Source: Cladorhizidae sp. MBARI D1340-BT2 (Eukaryota; Porifera; Demospongiae; Poecilosclerida; Cladorhizidae). Taken from it: 64,000 nucleotides of DNA. Shown here in pieces: positions 8,401 through 21,722 of this stretch (within the stretch, counting starts at the first letter, position 1; the number at the start of each line of letters is the position of its first letter). The stretch covers positions 27,716,502 through 27,780,501 of the forward strand of contig JAQNBH010000003.1 in NCBI GenBank assembly GCA_028752905.1, written 5' to 3'. The position numbers were made by a program, and so were the translations under genes. The notes beneath the pieces were generated by a model, which was not told where the DNA came from, ran no database searches, and was given only the letters and a program-made list of their open reading frames with translations.

Positions 8401-10844
8401 GTATTAGGAAGTTATGGTGATTTGAATTGGTAAGGTTTGTGATTTTTCCTGGCGTTTTCCAGTTGCCAAAGCGGTGGCCTGCCAGTGAAAAACCACTACA
8501 TTTATTGATAATCTGTTCACATTTTTCAGATAAGGGCCTTCTCTATCAGTTGACAAAATCTGGGACTTTGGTCTTGTTAATTAGGGCAGTTATGAATTGT
8601 ACTCTTACTTGATGCTAAACATGTTCTTGATATTTGCCCTAATTTGGTCTATATGTTTCTCATTTTCCCCCCGAAAATCTTGTTTTTTGACCTTGAAGCT
8701 CATAACTATTCTACACTTTACCCAAAAAAGATAATTTTTATATCATCGGATAGCCCTTCTAATTATCTATCTTTTGTACGTGCCAAAATTTTGAGTACTC
8801 TAAGTATTAGGAAGTTATGGTGATTTGAATTGGTAAGGTTTGTGATTTTTCCTGGCGTTTTCCAGTTGCCAAAGCGGTGGCCTGCCAGTGAAAAACCACT
8901 ACATTTATTGATAATCTGTTCACATTTTTCAGATAAGGGCCTTCTCTATCAGTTGACAAAATCTGGGACTTTGGTCTTGTTAATTAGGGCAGTTATGAAT
9001 TGTACTCTTACTTGATGCTAAACATGTTCTTGATATTTGCCCTAATTTGGTCTATATGTTTCTCATTTCCCCCCCGAAAATCTTGTTTTTTGACCGTGAA
9101 GCTCATAACTATTCTACACTCTACCCAAAAAAGATAATTTTTATATCATCGGATTGCCCTTCTAATTATCTGTCTTTTGTACGTGCCAAAATTTTGAGTA
9201 CTCTAAGTATTAGGAAGTTATGGTGATTTGAAGTGGTAAGGTTTGTGATTTTTCCTGGCGTTTTCCAGTTGCCAAAGCGGTGGCCTGCCAGTGAAAAACC
9301 ACTACATTTATTGATAATCTGTTCACATTTTGCAGATAAGGGCCTTCTCTATCAGTTGACAAAATCTGGGACTTTGGTCTTGTTAATTAGGGCAGTTATG
9401 AATTGTACTCTTACTTGATGCTAAACATGTTCTTGATATTTGCCCTAATTTGGTCTATATGTTTCTCATTTCCCCCCCGAAAATCTTGTTTTTTGACCGT
9501 GAAGCTCATAACTATTCTACACTTTACCCAAAAAAGATAATTTTTATATCATCGGATAGCCCTTCTAATTATCTATCTTTTGTACGTGCCAAAATTTTGA
9601 GTACTCTAAGTATTAGGAAGTTATGGTGATTTGAATTGGTAAGGTTTGTGATTTTTCCTGGCGTTTTCCAGTTGCCAAAGCGGTGGCCTGCCAGTGAAAA
9701 ACCACTACATTTATTGATAATCTGTTCACATTTTGCAGATAAGGGCCTTCTCTATCAGTTGACAAAATCTGGGACTTTGGTCTTGTTAATTAGGGCAGTT
9801 ATGAATTGTACTCTTACTTGATGCTAAACATGTTCTTGATATTTGCCCTAATTTGGTCTATATGTTTCTCATTTTCCCCCCGAAAATCTTGTTTTTTGAC
9901 CGTGAAGCTCATAACTATTCTACACTTTACCCAAAAAATATAATTTTTATATCATCGGATAGCCCTTCTAATTATCTATCTTTTGTACGTACCAAAAGTT
10001 TGAGTACTCTAAGTATTAGCAAGTTATGGTGATTTGAAGTGGTAAGGTTTGGGATTTTTCCTGGCGTTTTCCAGTTGCCAAAGCGGTGGCCTGCCAGTGA
10101 AAAACCACTACATTTATTGATAATCTGTTCACATGTTGCAGATAAGGGCCTTCTCTATCAGTTGACAAAATCTGGGACTTTGGTCTTGTTAATTAGGGCA
10201 GTTATGAATTGTACTCTTACTTGATGCTAAACATGTTCTTGATATTTGCCCTAATTTGGTCTATATGTTTCTCATTTCCCCCCCGAAAATCTTGTTTTTT
10301 TGCCGTGAAGCTCATAACTTTTCTATACTTTACCCAAAAAAGATAATTTTAATATCACCAGATAGCCCTTCTAATTATCTGTCTTTTGTACGTGCCAAAA
10401 TTTTGAGTACTCTAAGTATTAGGAAGTTATGGTGATTTGAAGTGGTAAGGTTTGTGATTTTTCCTGGCGTTTTCCAGTTGCCAAAGCGGTGGCCTGCCAG
10501 TGAAAAACCACTACATTTATTGATAATCTGTTCACATTTTGCAGATAAGGGCCTTCTCTATCAGTTGACAAAATCTGGGACTTTGGTCTTGTTAATTAGG
10601 GCAGTTATGAATTGTACTCTTACTTGATGCTAAACATGTTCTTGATATTTGCCCTAATTTGGTCTATATGTTTCTCATTTTCCCCCCGAAAATCTTGTTT
10701 TTTGACCGTGAAGTTCATAACTATTCTACACTTTACCCAAAAAAGATAATTTTTATATCATCGGATAGCCCTTCTAATTATCTATCTTTTGTACGTACTA
10801 AAATTTTGAGTACTCTAAGTATTAGCAAGTTATGGTGATTTGAA
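5204..10844 (+). repeat. Block B full-length higher-order repeat (14 monomers, 5,641 bp)
   Basis: Heads are L, G (402 bp), F, F, S, F, S, G*, S, S, F, F, G, F, where G* is the odd monomer at 8024. Marker tails in order: m350 A/m363 G (5204); one-base deletion (5607); m311 A (6009); m243 T/m338 C (6412); m259 C/m319 G/m324 G (6815, 7621); m322 A (7218, 8024); m267 T (8427); m292 C/m326 T (8830); plain (9233); m304 T/m363 G (9636); m320 C with m322 A (10039); m273 T/m358 T (10442). This is the most complete version of the unit; other block B units are derivable from it by deletion. The copy at 6009 has a private m286 G at 6294. Confidence 0.85.
8024..8426 (+). repeat. Mosaic monomer: G-type patch in an F-type position
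   Basis: Its neighbours and the equivalent copy at 28171 show that an F monomer belongs here, and its own tail (m322 A) is the normal F-position tail. Yet m14 (8037) and m97 (8120) are both G. A private m80 G at 8103 lies between them. The patch is bounded by F-type bases at m385 of the previous copy (8005) and by m263 (8286), so it is 84-280 bp long, as expected of a gene-conversion tract. Confidence 0.75.
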
Positions 10845-13800
10845 GTGTTAAGGTTTGGGATTTTTCCTGGCGTTTTCCAGTTGCCAAAGCGGTGGCCTGC
10901 CAGTGAAAAACCACTACATTTATTGATAATCTGTTCACATGTTGCAGATAAGGGCCTTCTCTATCAGTTGACAAAATCTGGGACTTTGGTCTTGTTAATT
11001 AGGGCAGTTATGAATTGTACTCTTACTTGATGCTAAACATGTTCTTGATATTTGCCCTAATTTGGTCTATATGTTTCTCATTTTCCCCCCGAAAATCTTG
11101 TTTTTTGACCTTGAAGCTCATAACTATTCTACACTTTACCCAAAAAAGATAATTTTTATATCATCGGATAGCCCTTCTAATTATCTATCTTTTATACGTA
11201 CCAAAAGTTTGAGTACTCTAAGTATTAGCAAGTTATGGTGATTTGAAGTGGTAAGGTTTGGGATTTTTCCTGGCGTTTTCCAGTTGCCAAAGCGGTGGCC
11301 TGCCAGTGAAAAACCACTACATTTATTGATAATCTGTTCACATGTTGCAGATAAGGGCCTTCTCTATCAGTTGACAAAATCTGGGACTTTGGTCTTGTTA
11401 ATTAGGGCAGTTATGAATTGTACTCTTACTTGATGCTAAACATGTTCTTGATATTTGCCCTAATTTGGTCTATATGTTTCTCATTTCCCCCCCGAAAATC
11501 TTGTTTTTTTGCCGTGAAGCTCATAACTTTTCTATACTTTACCCAAAAAAGATATTTTAATATCATCGGATAGCCCTTCTAATTATCTGTCTTTTGTACG
11601 TGCCAAAATTTTGAGTACTCTAAGTATTAGGAAGTTATGGTGATTTGAAGTGGTAAGGTTTGTGATTTTTCCTGGCGTTTTCCAGTTGCCAAAGCGGTGG
11701 CCTGCCAGTGAAAAACCACTACATTTATTGATAATCTGTTCACATTTTGCAGATAAGGGCCTTCTCTATCAGTTGACAAAATCTGGGACTTTGGTCTTGT
11801 TAATTAGGGCAGTTATGAATTGTACTCTTACTTGATGCTAAACATGTTCTTGATATTTGCCCTAATTTGGTCTATATGTTTCTCATTTTCCCCCCGAAAA
11901 TCTTGTTTTTTGACCGTGAAGCTCATAACTATTCTACACTTTACCCAAAAAAGATAATTATTATATCATCGGATAGCCCTTCTAATTATCTATCTTTTGT
12001 ACGTGCCAAAATTTTGAGTACTCTAAGTATTAGGAAGTTATGGTGATTTGAATTGGTAAGGTTTGTGATTTTTCCTGGCGTTTTCCAGTTGCCAAAGCGG
12101 TGGCCTGCCAGTGAAAAACCACTACATTTATTGATAATCTGTTCACATTTTGCAGATAAGGGCCTTCTCTATCAGTTGACAAAATCTGGGACTTTGGTCT
12201 TGTTAATTAGGGCAGTTATGAATTGTACTCTTACTTGATGCTAAACATGTTCTTGATATTTGCCCTAATTTGGTCTATATGTTTCTCATTTTCCTCCCGA
12301 AAATCTTGTTTTTTGACCGTGAAGCTCATAACTATTCTACACTTTACCCAAAAAAGATAATTTTAATATCACCGGATAGCCCTTCTAATCATCTGTCTTT
12401 TGTACGTGCCAAAATTTTGAGTACTCTAAGTATTAGGAAGTTATGGTGATTTGAATTGGTAAGGTTTGTGATTTTTCCTGGCGTTTTCCAGTTGCCAAAG
12501 CGGTGGCCTGCCAGTGAAAAACCACTACATTTATTGATAATCTGTTCACATTTTTCAGATAAGGGCCTTCTCTATCAGTTGACAAAATCTGGGACTTTGG
12601 TCTTGTTAATTAGGGCAGTTATGAATTGTACTCTTACTTGATGCTAAACATGTTCTTGATATTTGCCCTAATTTGGTCTATATGTTTCTCATTTCCCCCC
12701 CGAAAATCTTGTTCTTTTGCCGTGAAGCTCATAACTTTTCTATACTTTACCCAAAAAAGATAATTTTAATATCGTCGGGTAGCCCTTCTAATTATCTGTC
12801 TTTTGTACGTGCCAAAATTTTGAGTACTCTAAGTATTAGGAAGTTATGGTGATTTGAAGTGGTAAGGTTTGTGATTTTTCCTGGCGTTTTCCAGTTGCCA
12901 AAGCGGTGGCCTGCCAGTGAAAAACCACTACATTTATTGATAATCTGTTCACATTTTGCAGATAAGGGCCTTCTCTATCAGTTGACAAAATCTGGGACTT
13001 TGGTCTTGTTAATTAGGGCAGTTATGAATTGTACTCTTACTTGATGCTAAACATGTTCTTGATATTTGCCCTAATTTGGTCTATATGTTTCTCATTTCCC
13101 CCCCGAAAATCTTGTTTTTTGACCGTGAAGCTCATAACTATTCTACACTTTACCCAAAAAAGATAATTTTTATATCATCAGATAGCCCTTCTAATTATCT
13201 ATCTTTTGTACGTGCCAAAATTTTGAGTACTCTAAGTATTAGGAAGTTATGGTGATTTGAATTGGTAAGGTTTGTGATTTTTCCTGGCGTTTTCCAGTTG
13301 CCAAAGCGGTGGCCTGCCAGTGAAAAACCACTACATTTATTGATAATCTGTTCACATTTTTCAGATAAGGGCCTTCTCTATCAGTTGACAAAATCTGGGA
13401 CTTTGGTCTTGTTAATTAGGGCAGTTATGAATTGTACTCTTACTTGATGCTAAACATGTTCTTGATATTTGCCCTAATTTGGTCTATATGTTTCTCATTT
13501 CCCCCCCGAAAATCTTGTTCTTTTGCCGTGAAGCTCATAACTTTTCTATACTTTACCCAAAAAAGATAATTTTAATATCGTCGGGTAGCCCTTCTAATTA
13601 TCTGTCTTTTGTACGTGCCAAAATTTTGAGTACTCTAAGTATTAGGAAGTTATGGTGATTTGAATTGGTAAGGTTTGTGATTTTTCCTGGCGTTTTCCAG
13701 TTGCCAAAGCGGTGGCCTGCCAGTGAAAAACCACTACATTTATTGATAATCTGTTCACATTTTTCAGATAAGGGCCTTCTCTATCAGTTGACAAAATCTG

Positions 13801-14470
13801 GGACTTTGGTCTTGTTAATTAGGGCAGTTATGAATTGTACTCTTACTTGATGCTAAACATGTTCTTGATATTTGCCCTAATTTGGTCTATATGTTTCTCA
13901 TTTCCCCCCCGAAAATCTTGTTTTTTTGCCGTGAAGCTCATAACTTTTCTATACTTTACCCAAAAAAGATAATTTTAATATCACCGGATAGCCCTTCTAA
14001 TTATCTGTCTTTTGTACGTGCCAAAATTTTGAGTACTCTAAGTATTAGGAAGTTATGGTGATTTGAAGTGGTAAGGTTTGTGATTTTTCCTGGCGTTTTC
14101 CAGTTGCCAAAGCGGTGGCCTGCCAGTGAAAAACCACTACATTTATTGATAATCTGTTCACATTTTGCAGATAAGGGCCTTCTCTATCAGTTGACAAAAT
14201 CTGGGACTTTGGTCTTGTTAATTAGGGCAGTTATGAATTGTACTCTTACTTGATGCTAAACATGTTCTTGATATTTGCCCTAATTTGGTCTATATGTTTC
14301 TCATTTTCCCCCCGAAAATCTTGTTTTTTGACCGTGAAGTTCATAACTATTCTACACTTTACCCAAAAAAGATAATTTTTATATCATCGGATAGCCCTTC
14401 TAATTATCTATCTTTTATACGTACTAAAATTTTGAGTACTCTAAGTATTAGCAAGTTATGGTGATTTGAA
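10845..14470 (+). repeat. Block B derivative unit (9 monomers, 3,626 bp)
   Basis: Heads L, G (402 bp), F, F, S, F, S, S, F. The first seven monomers follow the 14-monomer unit at 5204. The m322 A, m267 T, m292 C and m304 T monomers are then missing, and a chimeric S monomer at 13665 bridges directly to the m350 A/m358 T monomer at 14068. This looks like an internal deletion by unequal exchange between out-of-register monomers. Confidence 0.8.
13665..14067 (+). repeat. Chimeric monomer: S head with G-type tail
   Basis: It has m100 T of the S class but a tail (m263 T, m264 G, m320 C, no m259 C) found otherwise on G monomers and on the L monomer at 2383. The switch lies between 13764 (m100) and 13923 (m259). 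It bridges the deletion that shortens the unit at 10845. Confidence 0.75.
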
Positions 14471-17400
14471 GTGTTAAGGTTTGGGATTTTTCCTGGCGTT
14501 TTCCAGTTGCCAAAGCGGTGGCCTGCCAGTGAAAAACCACTACATTTATTGATAATCTGTTCACATGTTGCAGATAAGGGCCTTCTCTATCAGTTGACAA
14601 AATCTGGGACTTTGGTCTTGTTAATTAGGGCAGTTATGAATTGTACTCTTACTTGATGCTAAACATGTTCTTGATATTTGCCCTAATTTGGTCTATATGT
14701 TTCTCATTTTCCCCCCGAAAATCTTGTTTTTTGACCTTGAAGCTCATAACTATTCTACACTTTACCCAAAAAAGATAATTTTAATATCATCGGATAGCCC
14801 TTCTAATTATCTATCTTTTATACGTACCAAAAGTTTGAGTACTCTAAGTATTAGCAAGTTATGGTGATTTGAAGTGGTAAGGTTTGGGATTTTTCCTGGC
14901 GTTTTCCAGTTGCCAAAGCGGTGGCCTGCCAGTGAAAAACCACTACATTTATTGATAATCTGTTCACATGTTGCAGATAAGGGCCTTCTCTATCAGTTGA
15001 CAAAATCTGGGACTTTGGTCTTGTTAATTAGGGCAGTTATGAATTGTACTCTTACTTGATGCTAAACATGTTCTTGATATTTGCCCTAATTTGGTCTATA
15101 TGTTTCTCATTTCCCCCCCGAAAATCTTGTTTTTTTGCCGTGAAGCTCATAACTTTTCTATACTTTACCCAAAAAAGATATTTTAATATCATCGGATAGC
15201 CCTTCTAATTATCTGTCTTTTGTACGTGCCAAAATTTTGAGTACTCTAAGTATTAGGAAGTTATGGTGATTTGAAGTGGTAAGGTTTGTGATTTTTCCTG
15301 GCGTTTTCCAGTTGCCAAAGCGGTGGCCTGCCAGTGAAAAACCACTACATTTATTGATAATCTGTTCACATTTTGCAGATAAGGGCCTTCTCTATCAGTT
15401 GACAAAATCTGGGACTTTGGTCTTGTTAATTAGGGCAGTTATGAATTGTACTCTTACTTGATGCTAAACATGTTCTTGATATTTGCCCTAATTTGGTCTA
15501 TATGTTTCTCATTTCCCCCCCGAAAATCTTGTTTTTTGACCGTGAAGCTCATAACTATTCTACACTTTACCCAAAAAAGATAATTATTATATCATCGGAT
15601 AGCCCTTCTAATTATCTATCTTTTGTACGTGCCAAAATTTTGAGTACTCTAAGTATTAGGAAGTTATGGTGATTTGAATTGGTAAGGTTTGTGATTTTTC
15701 CTGGCGTTTTCCAGTTGCCAAAGCGGTGGCCTGCCAGTGAAAAACCACTACATTTATTGATAATCTGTTCACATTTTGCAGATAAGGGCCTTCTCTATCA
15801 GTTGACAAAATCTGGGACTTTGGTCTTGTTAATTAGGGCAGTTATGAATTGTACTCTTACTTGATGCTAAACATGTTCTTGATATTTGCCCTAATTTGGT
15901 CTATATGTTTCTCATTTTCCTCCCGAAAATCTTGTTTTTTGACCGTGAAGCTCATAACTATTCTACACTTTACCCAAAAAAGATAATTTTAATATCACCG
16001 GATAGCCCTTCTAATCATCTGTCTTTTGTACGTGCCAAAATTTTGAGTACTCTAAGTATTAGGAAGTTATGGTGATTTGAATTGGTAAGGTTTGTGATTT
16101 TTCCTGGCGTTTTCCAGTTGCCAAAGCGGTGGCCTGCCAGTGAAAAACCACTACATTTATTGATAATCTGTTCACATTTTTCAGATAAGGGCCTTCTCTA
16201 TCAGTTGACAAAATCTGGGACTTTGGTCTTGTTAATTAGGGCAGTTATGAATTGTACTCTTACTTGATGCTAAACATGTTCTTGATATTTGCCCTAATTT
16301 GGTCTATATGTTTCTCATTTCCCCCCCGAAAATCTTGTTCTTTTGCCGTGAAGCTCATAACTTTTCTATACTTTACCCAAAAAAGATAATTTTAATATCG
16401 TCGGGTAGCCCTTCTAATTATCTGTCTTTTGTACGTGCCAAAATTTTGAGTACTCTAAGTATTAGGAAGTTATGGTGATTTGAAGTGGTAAGGTTTGTGA
16501 TTTTTCCTGGCGTTTTCCAGTTGCCAAAGCGGTGGCCTGCCAGTGAAAAACCACTACATTTATTGATAATCTGTTCACATTTTGCAGATAAGGGCCTTCT
16601 CTATCAGTTGACAAAATCTGGGACTTTGGTCTTGTTAATTAGGGCAGTTATGAATTGTACTCTTACTTGATGCTAAACATGTTCTTGATATTTGCCCTAA
16701 TTTGGTCTATATGTTTCTCATTTCCCCCCCGAAAATCTTGTTTTTTGACCGTGAAGCTCATAACTATTCTACACTTTACCCAAAAAAGATAATTTTTATA
16801 TCATCAGATAGCCCTTCTAATTATCTATCTTTTGTACGTGCCAAAATTTTGAGTACTCTAAGTATTAGGAAGTTATGGTGATTTGAATTGGTAAGGTTTG
16901 TGATTTTTCCTGGCGTTTTCCAGTTGCCAAAGCGGTGGCCTGCCAGTGAAAAACCACTACATTTATTGATAATCTGTTCACATTTTTCAGATAAGGGCCT
17001 TCTCTATCAGTTGACAAAATCTGGGACTTTGGTCTTGTTAATTAGGGCAGTTATGAATTGTACTCTTACTTGATGCTAAACATGTTCTTGATATTTGCCC
17101 TAATTTGGTCTATATGTTTCTCATTTCCCCCCCGAAAATCTTGTTCTTTTGCCGTGAAGCTCATAACTTTTCTATACTTTACCAAAAAAAGATAATTTTA
17201 ATATCGTCGGGTAGCCCTTCTAATTATCTGTCTTTTGTACGTGCCAAAATTTTGAGTACTCTAAGTATTAGGAAGTTATGGTGATTTGAAGTGGTAAGGT
17301 TTGTGATTTTTCCTGGCGTTTTCCAGTTGCCAAAGCGGTGGCCTGCCAGTGAAAAACCACTACATTTATTGATAATCTGTTCACATTTTGCAGATAAGGG

Positions 17401-18096
17401 CCTTCTCTATCAGTTGACAAAATCTGGGACTTTGGTCTTGTTAATTAGGGCAGTTATGAATTGTACTCTTACTTGATGCTAAACATGTTCTTGATATTTG
17501 CCCTAATTTGGTCTATATGTTTCTCATTTCCCCCCCGAAAATCTTGTTTTTTGACCGTGAAGCTCATAACTATTCTACACTTTACCCAAAAAAGATAATT
17601 TTTATATCATCAGATAGCCCTTCTAATTATCTATCTTTTGTACGTGCCAAAATTTTGAGTACTCTAAGTATTAGGAAGTTATGGTGATTTGAATTGGTAA
17701 GGTTTGTGATTTTTCCTGGCGTTTTCCAGTTGCCAAAGCGGTGGCCTGCCAGTGAAAAACCACTACATTTATTGATAATCTGTTCACATTTTTCAGATAA
17801 GGGCCTTCTCTATCAGTTGACAAAATCTGGGACTTTGGTCTTGTTAATTAGGGCAGTTATGAATTGTACTCTTACTTGATGCTAAACATGTTCTTGATAT
17901 TTGCCCTAATTTGGTCTATATGTTTCTCATTTTCCCCCCGAAAATCTTGTTTTTTGACCTTGAAGCTCATAACTATTCTACACTTTACCCAAAAAAGATA
18001 ATTTTTATATCATCGGATAGCCCTTCTAATTATCTATCTTTTGTACGTGCCAAAATTTTGAGTACTCTAAGTATTAGGAAGTTATGGTGATTTGAA
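14471..18096 (+). repeat. Block B derivative unit (9 monomers, 3,626 bp)
   Basis: Heads L, G (402 bp), F, F, S, F, S, F, S. It follows the 14-monomer unit through its first nine positions, then jumps back to a new unit start through the chimeric monomer at 18097. The monomer at 14471 differs from its equivalents by m313 A. The one at 16888 carries m297 A (17184), which recurs at equivalent positions in the monomers at 20514 and 22932. Confidence 0.8.
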
Positions 18097-18499
18097 TTGG
18101 TAAGGTTTGTGATTTTTCCTGGCGTTTTCCAGTTGCCAAAGCGGTGGCCTGCCAGTGAAAAACCACTACATTTATTGATAATCTGTTCACATTTTGCAGA
18201 TAAGGGCCTTCTCTATCAGTTGACAAAATCTGGGACTTTGGTCTTGTTAATTAGGGCAGTTATGAATTGTACTCTTACTTGATGCTAAACATGTTCTTGA
18301 TATTTGCCCTAATTTGGTCTATATGTTTCTCATTTTCCTCCCGAAAATCTTGTTTTTTGACCGTGAAGCTCATAACTATTCTACACTTTACCCAAAAAAG
18401 ATAATTTTAATATCACCGGATAGCCCTTCTAATCATCTATCTTTTATACGTACCAAAAGTTTGAGTACTCTAAGTATTAGCAAGTTATGGTGATTTGAA
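18097..18499 (+). repeat. Chimeric monomer with switch point mapped to about 5 bp
   Basis: Up to m338 C (18434) it is the m243 T/m320 C/m338 C haplotype of the monomer at 15679. From m343 A (18439) onward, with m350 A and m363 G, it is the haplotype of the monomer at 14471. The crossover therefore falls between 18434 and 18439. It fuses the fourth position of one unit to the first position of another and starts a new shortened unit. Confidence 0.85.
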
Positions 18500-21319
18500 G
18501 TGGTAAGGTTTGGGATTTTTCCTGGCGTTTTCCAGTTGCCAAAGCGGTGGCCTGCCAGTGAAAAACCACTACATTTATTGATAATCTGTTCACATGTTGC
18601 AGATAAGGGCCTTCTCTATCAGTTGACAAAATCTGGGACTTTGGTCTTGTTAATTAGGGCAGTTATGAATTGTACTCTTACTTGATGCTAAACATGTTCT
18701 TGATATTTGCCCTAATTTGGTCTATATGTTTCTCATTTCCCCCCCGAAAATCTTGTTTTTTTGCCGTGAAGCTCATAACTTTTCTATACTTTACCCAAAA
18801 AAGATATTTTAATATCATCGGATAGCCCTTCTAATTATCTGTCTTTTGTACGTGCCAAAATTTTGAGTACTCTAAGTATTAGGAAGTTATGGTGATTTGA
18901 AGTGGTAAGGTTTGTGATTTTTCCTGGCGTTTTCCAGTTGCCAAAGCGGTGGCCTGCCAGTGAAAAACCACTACATTTATTGATAATCTGTTCACATTTT
19001 GCAGATAAGGGCCTTCTCTATCAGTTGACAAAATCTGGGACTTTGGTCTTGTTAATTAGGGCAGTTATGAATTGTACTCTTACTTGATGCTAAACATGTT
19101 CTTGATATTTGCCCTAATTTGGTCTATATGTTTCTCATTTTCCCCCCGAAAATCTTGTTTTTTGACCGTGAAGCTCATAACTATTCTACACTTTACCCAA
19201 AAAAGATAATTATTATATCATCGGATAGCCCTTCTAATTATCTATCTTTTGTACGTGCCAAAATTTTGAGTACTCTAAGTATTAGGAAGTTATGGTGATT
19301 TGAATTGGTAAGGTTTGTGATTTTTCCTGGCGTTTTCCAGTTGCCAAAGCGGTGGCCTGCCAGTGAAAAACCACTACATTTATTGATAATCTGTTCACAT
19401 TTTGCAGATAAGGGCCTTCTCTATCAGTTGACAAAATCTGGGACTTTGGTCTTGTTAATTAGGGCAGTTATGAATTGTACTCTTACTTGATGCTAAACAT
19501 GTTCTTGATATTTGCCCTAATTTGGTCTATATGTTTCTCATTTTCCTCCCGAAAATCTTGTTTTTTGACCGTGAAGCTCATAACTATTCTACACTTTACC
19601 CAAAAAAGATAATTTTAATATCACCGGATAGCCCTTCTAATCATCTGTCTTTTGTACGTGCCAAAATTTTGAGTACTCTAAGTATTAGGAAGTTATGGTG
19701 ATTTGAATTGGTAAGGTTTGTGATTTTTCCTGGCGTTTTCCAGTTGCCAAAGCGGTGGCCTGCCAGTGAAAAACCACTACATTTATTGATAATCTGTTCA
19801 CATTTTTCAGATAAGGGCCTTCTCTATCAGTTGACAAAATCTGGGACTTTGGTCTTGTTAATTAGGGCAGTTATGAATTGTACTCTTACTTGATGCTAAA
19901 CATGTTCTTGATATTTGCCCTAATTTGGTCTATATGTTTCTCATTTCCCCCCCGAAAATCTTGTTCTTTTGCCGTGAAGCTCATAACTTTTCTATACTTT
20001 ACCCAAAAAAGATAATTTTAATATCGTCGGGTAGCCCTTCTAATTATCTGTCTTTTGTACGTGCCAAAATTTTGAGTACTCTAAGTATTAGGAAGTTATG
20101 GTGATTTGAAGTGGTAAGGTTTGTGATTTTTCCTGGCGTTTTCCAGTTGCCAAAGCGGTGGCCTGCCAGTGAAAAACCACTACATTTATTGATAATCTGT
20201 TCACATTTTGCAGATAAGGGCCTTCTCTATCAGTTGACAAAATCTGGGACTTTGGTCTTGTTAATTAGGGCAGTTATGAATTGTACTCTTACTTGATGCT
20301 AAACATGTTCTTGATATTTGCCCTAATTTGGTCTATATGTTTCTCATTTCCCCCCCGAAAATCTTGTTTTTTGACCGTGAAGCTCATAACTATTCTACAC
20401 TTTACCCAAAAAAGATAATTTTTATATCATCAGATAGCCCTTCTAATTATCTATCTTTTGTACGTGCCAAAATTTTGAGTACTCTAAGTATTAGGAAGTT
20501 ATGGTGATTTGAATTGGTAAGGTTTGTGATTTTTCCTGGCGTTTTCCAGTTGCCAAAGCGGTGGCCTGCCAGTGAAAAACCACTACATTTATTGATAATC
20601 TGTTCACATTTTTCAGATAAGGGCCTTCTCTATCAGTTGACAAAATCTGGGACTTTGGTCTTGTTAATTAGGGCAGTTATGAATTGTACTCTTACTTGAT
20701 GCTAAACATGTTCTTGATATTTGCCCTAATTTGGTCTATATGTTTCTCATTTCCCCCCCGAAAATCTTGTTCTTTTGCCGTGAAGCTCATAACTTTTCTA
20801 TACTTTACCAAAAAAAGATAATTTTAATATCGTCGGGTAGCCCTTCTAATTATCTGTCTTTTGTACGTGCCAAAATTTTGAGTACTCTAAGTATTAGGAA
20901 GTTATGGTGATTTGAAGTGGTAAGGTTTGTGATTTTTCCTGGCGTTTTCCAGTTGCCAAAGCGGTGGCCTGCCAGTGAAAAACCACTACATTTATTGATA
21001 ATCTGTTCACATTTTGCAGATAAGGGCCTTCTCTATCAGTTGACAAAATCTGGGACTTTGGTCTTGTTAATTAGGGCAGTTATGAATTGTACTCTTACTT
21101 GATGCTAAACATGTTCTTGATATTTGCCCTAATTTGGTCTATATGTTTCTCATTTTCCCCCCGAAAATCTTGTTTTTTGACCTTGAAGCTCATAACTATT
21201 CTACACTTTACCCAAAAAAGATAATTTTTATATCATCGGATAGCCCTTCTAATTATCTATCTTTTGTACGTGCCAAAATTTTGAGTACTCTAAGTATTAG
21301 GAAGTTATGGTGATTTGAA
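18097..21319 (+). repeat. Block B derivative unit (8 monomers) beginning with a chimera
   Basis: Heads F (chimeric), G (402 bp), F, F, S, F, S, F. Tail order after the chimera is one-base deletion, m311 A, m243 T/m338 C, m259 C, m322 A, m259 C with m297 A, then m267 T at 20917. The m322 A monomer that normally sits between the second m259 C monomer and the m267 T monomer has been lost, so the unit is one monomer shorter than expected. Confidence 0.75.
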
Positions 21320-21722
21320 TTGGTAAGGTTTGTGATTTTTCCTGGCGTTTTCCAGTTGCCAAAGCGGTGGCCTGCCAGTGAAAAACCACTACATTTATTG
21401 ATAATCTGTTCACATTTTTCAGATAAGGGCCTTCTCTATCAGTTGACAAAATCTGGGACTTTGGTCTTGTTAATTAGGGCAGTTATGAATTGTACTCTTA
21501 CTTGATGCTAAACATGTTCTTGATATTTGCCCTAATTTGGTCTATATGTTTCTCATTTCCCCCCCGAAAATCTTGTTTTTTGACCGTGAAGCTCATAACT
21601 ATTCTACACTCTACCCAAAAAAGATAATTATTATATCATCGGATAGCCCTTCTAATTATCTATCTTTTGTACGTGCCAAAATTTTGAGTACTCTAAGTAT
21701 TAGGAAGTTATGGTGATTTGAA
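21320..21722 (+). repeat. Hybrid-tail monomer (m292 C + m311 A)
   Basis: The m292 C (21611) marker belongs to the 8830-type tail and the m311 A (21630) marker to the 6009-type tail; they are joined within 19 bases. The hybrid has itself been copied, recurring at 23335 and 26156, so it was made before the P-linked sub-repeats amplified. Confidence 0.75.
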
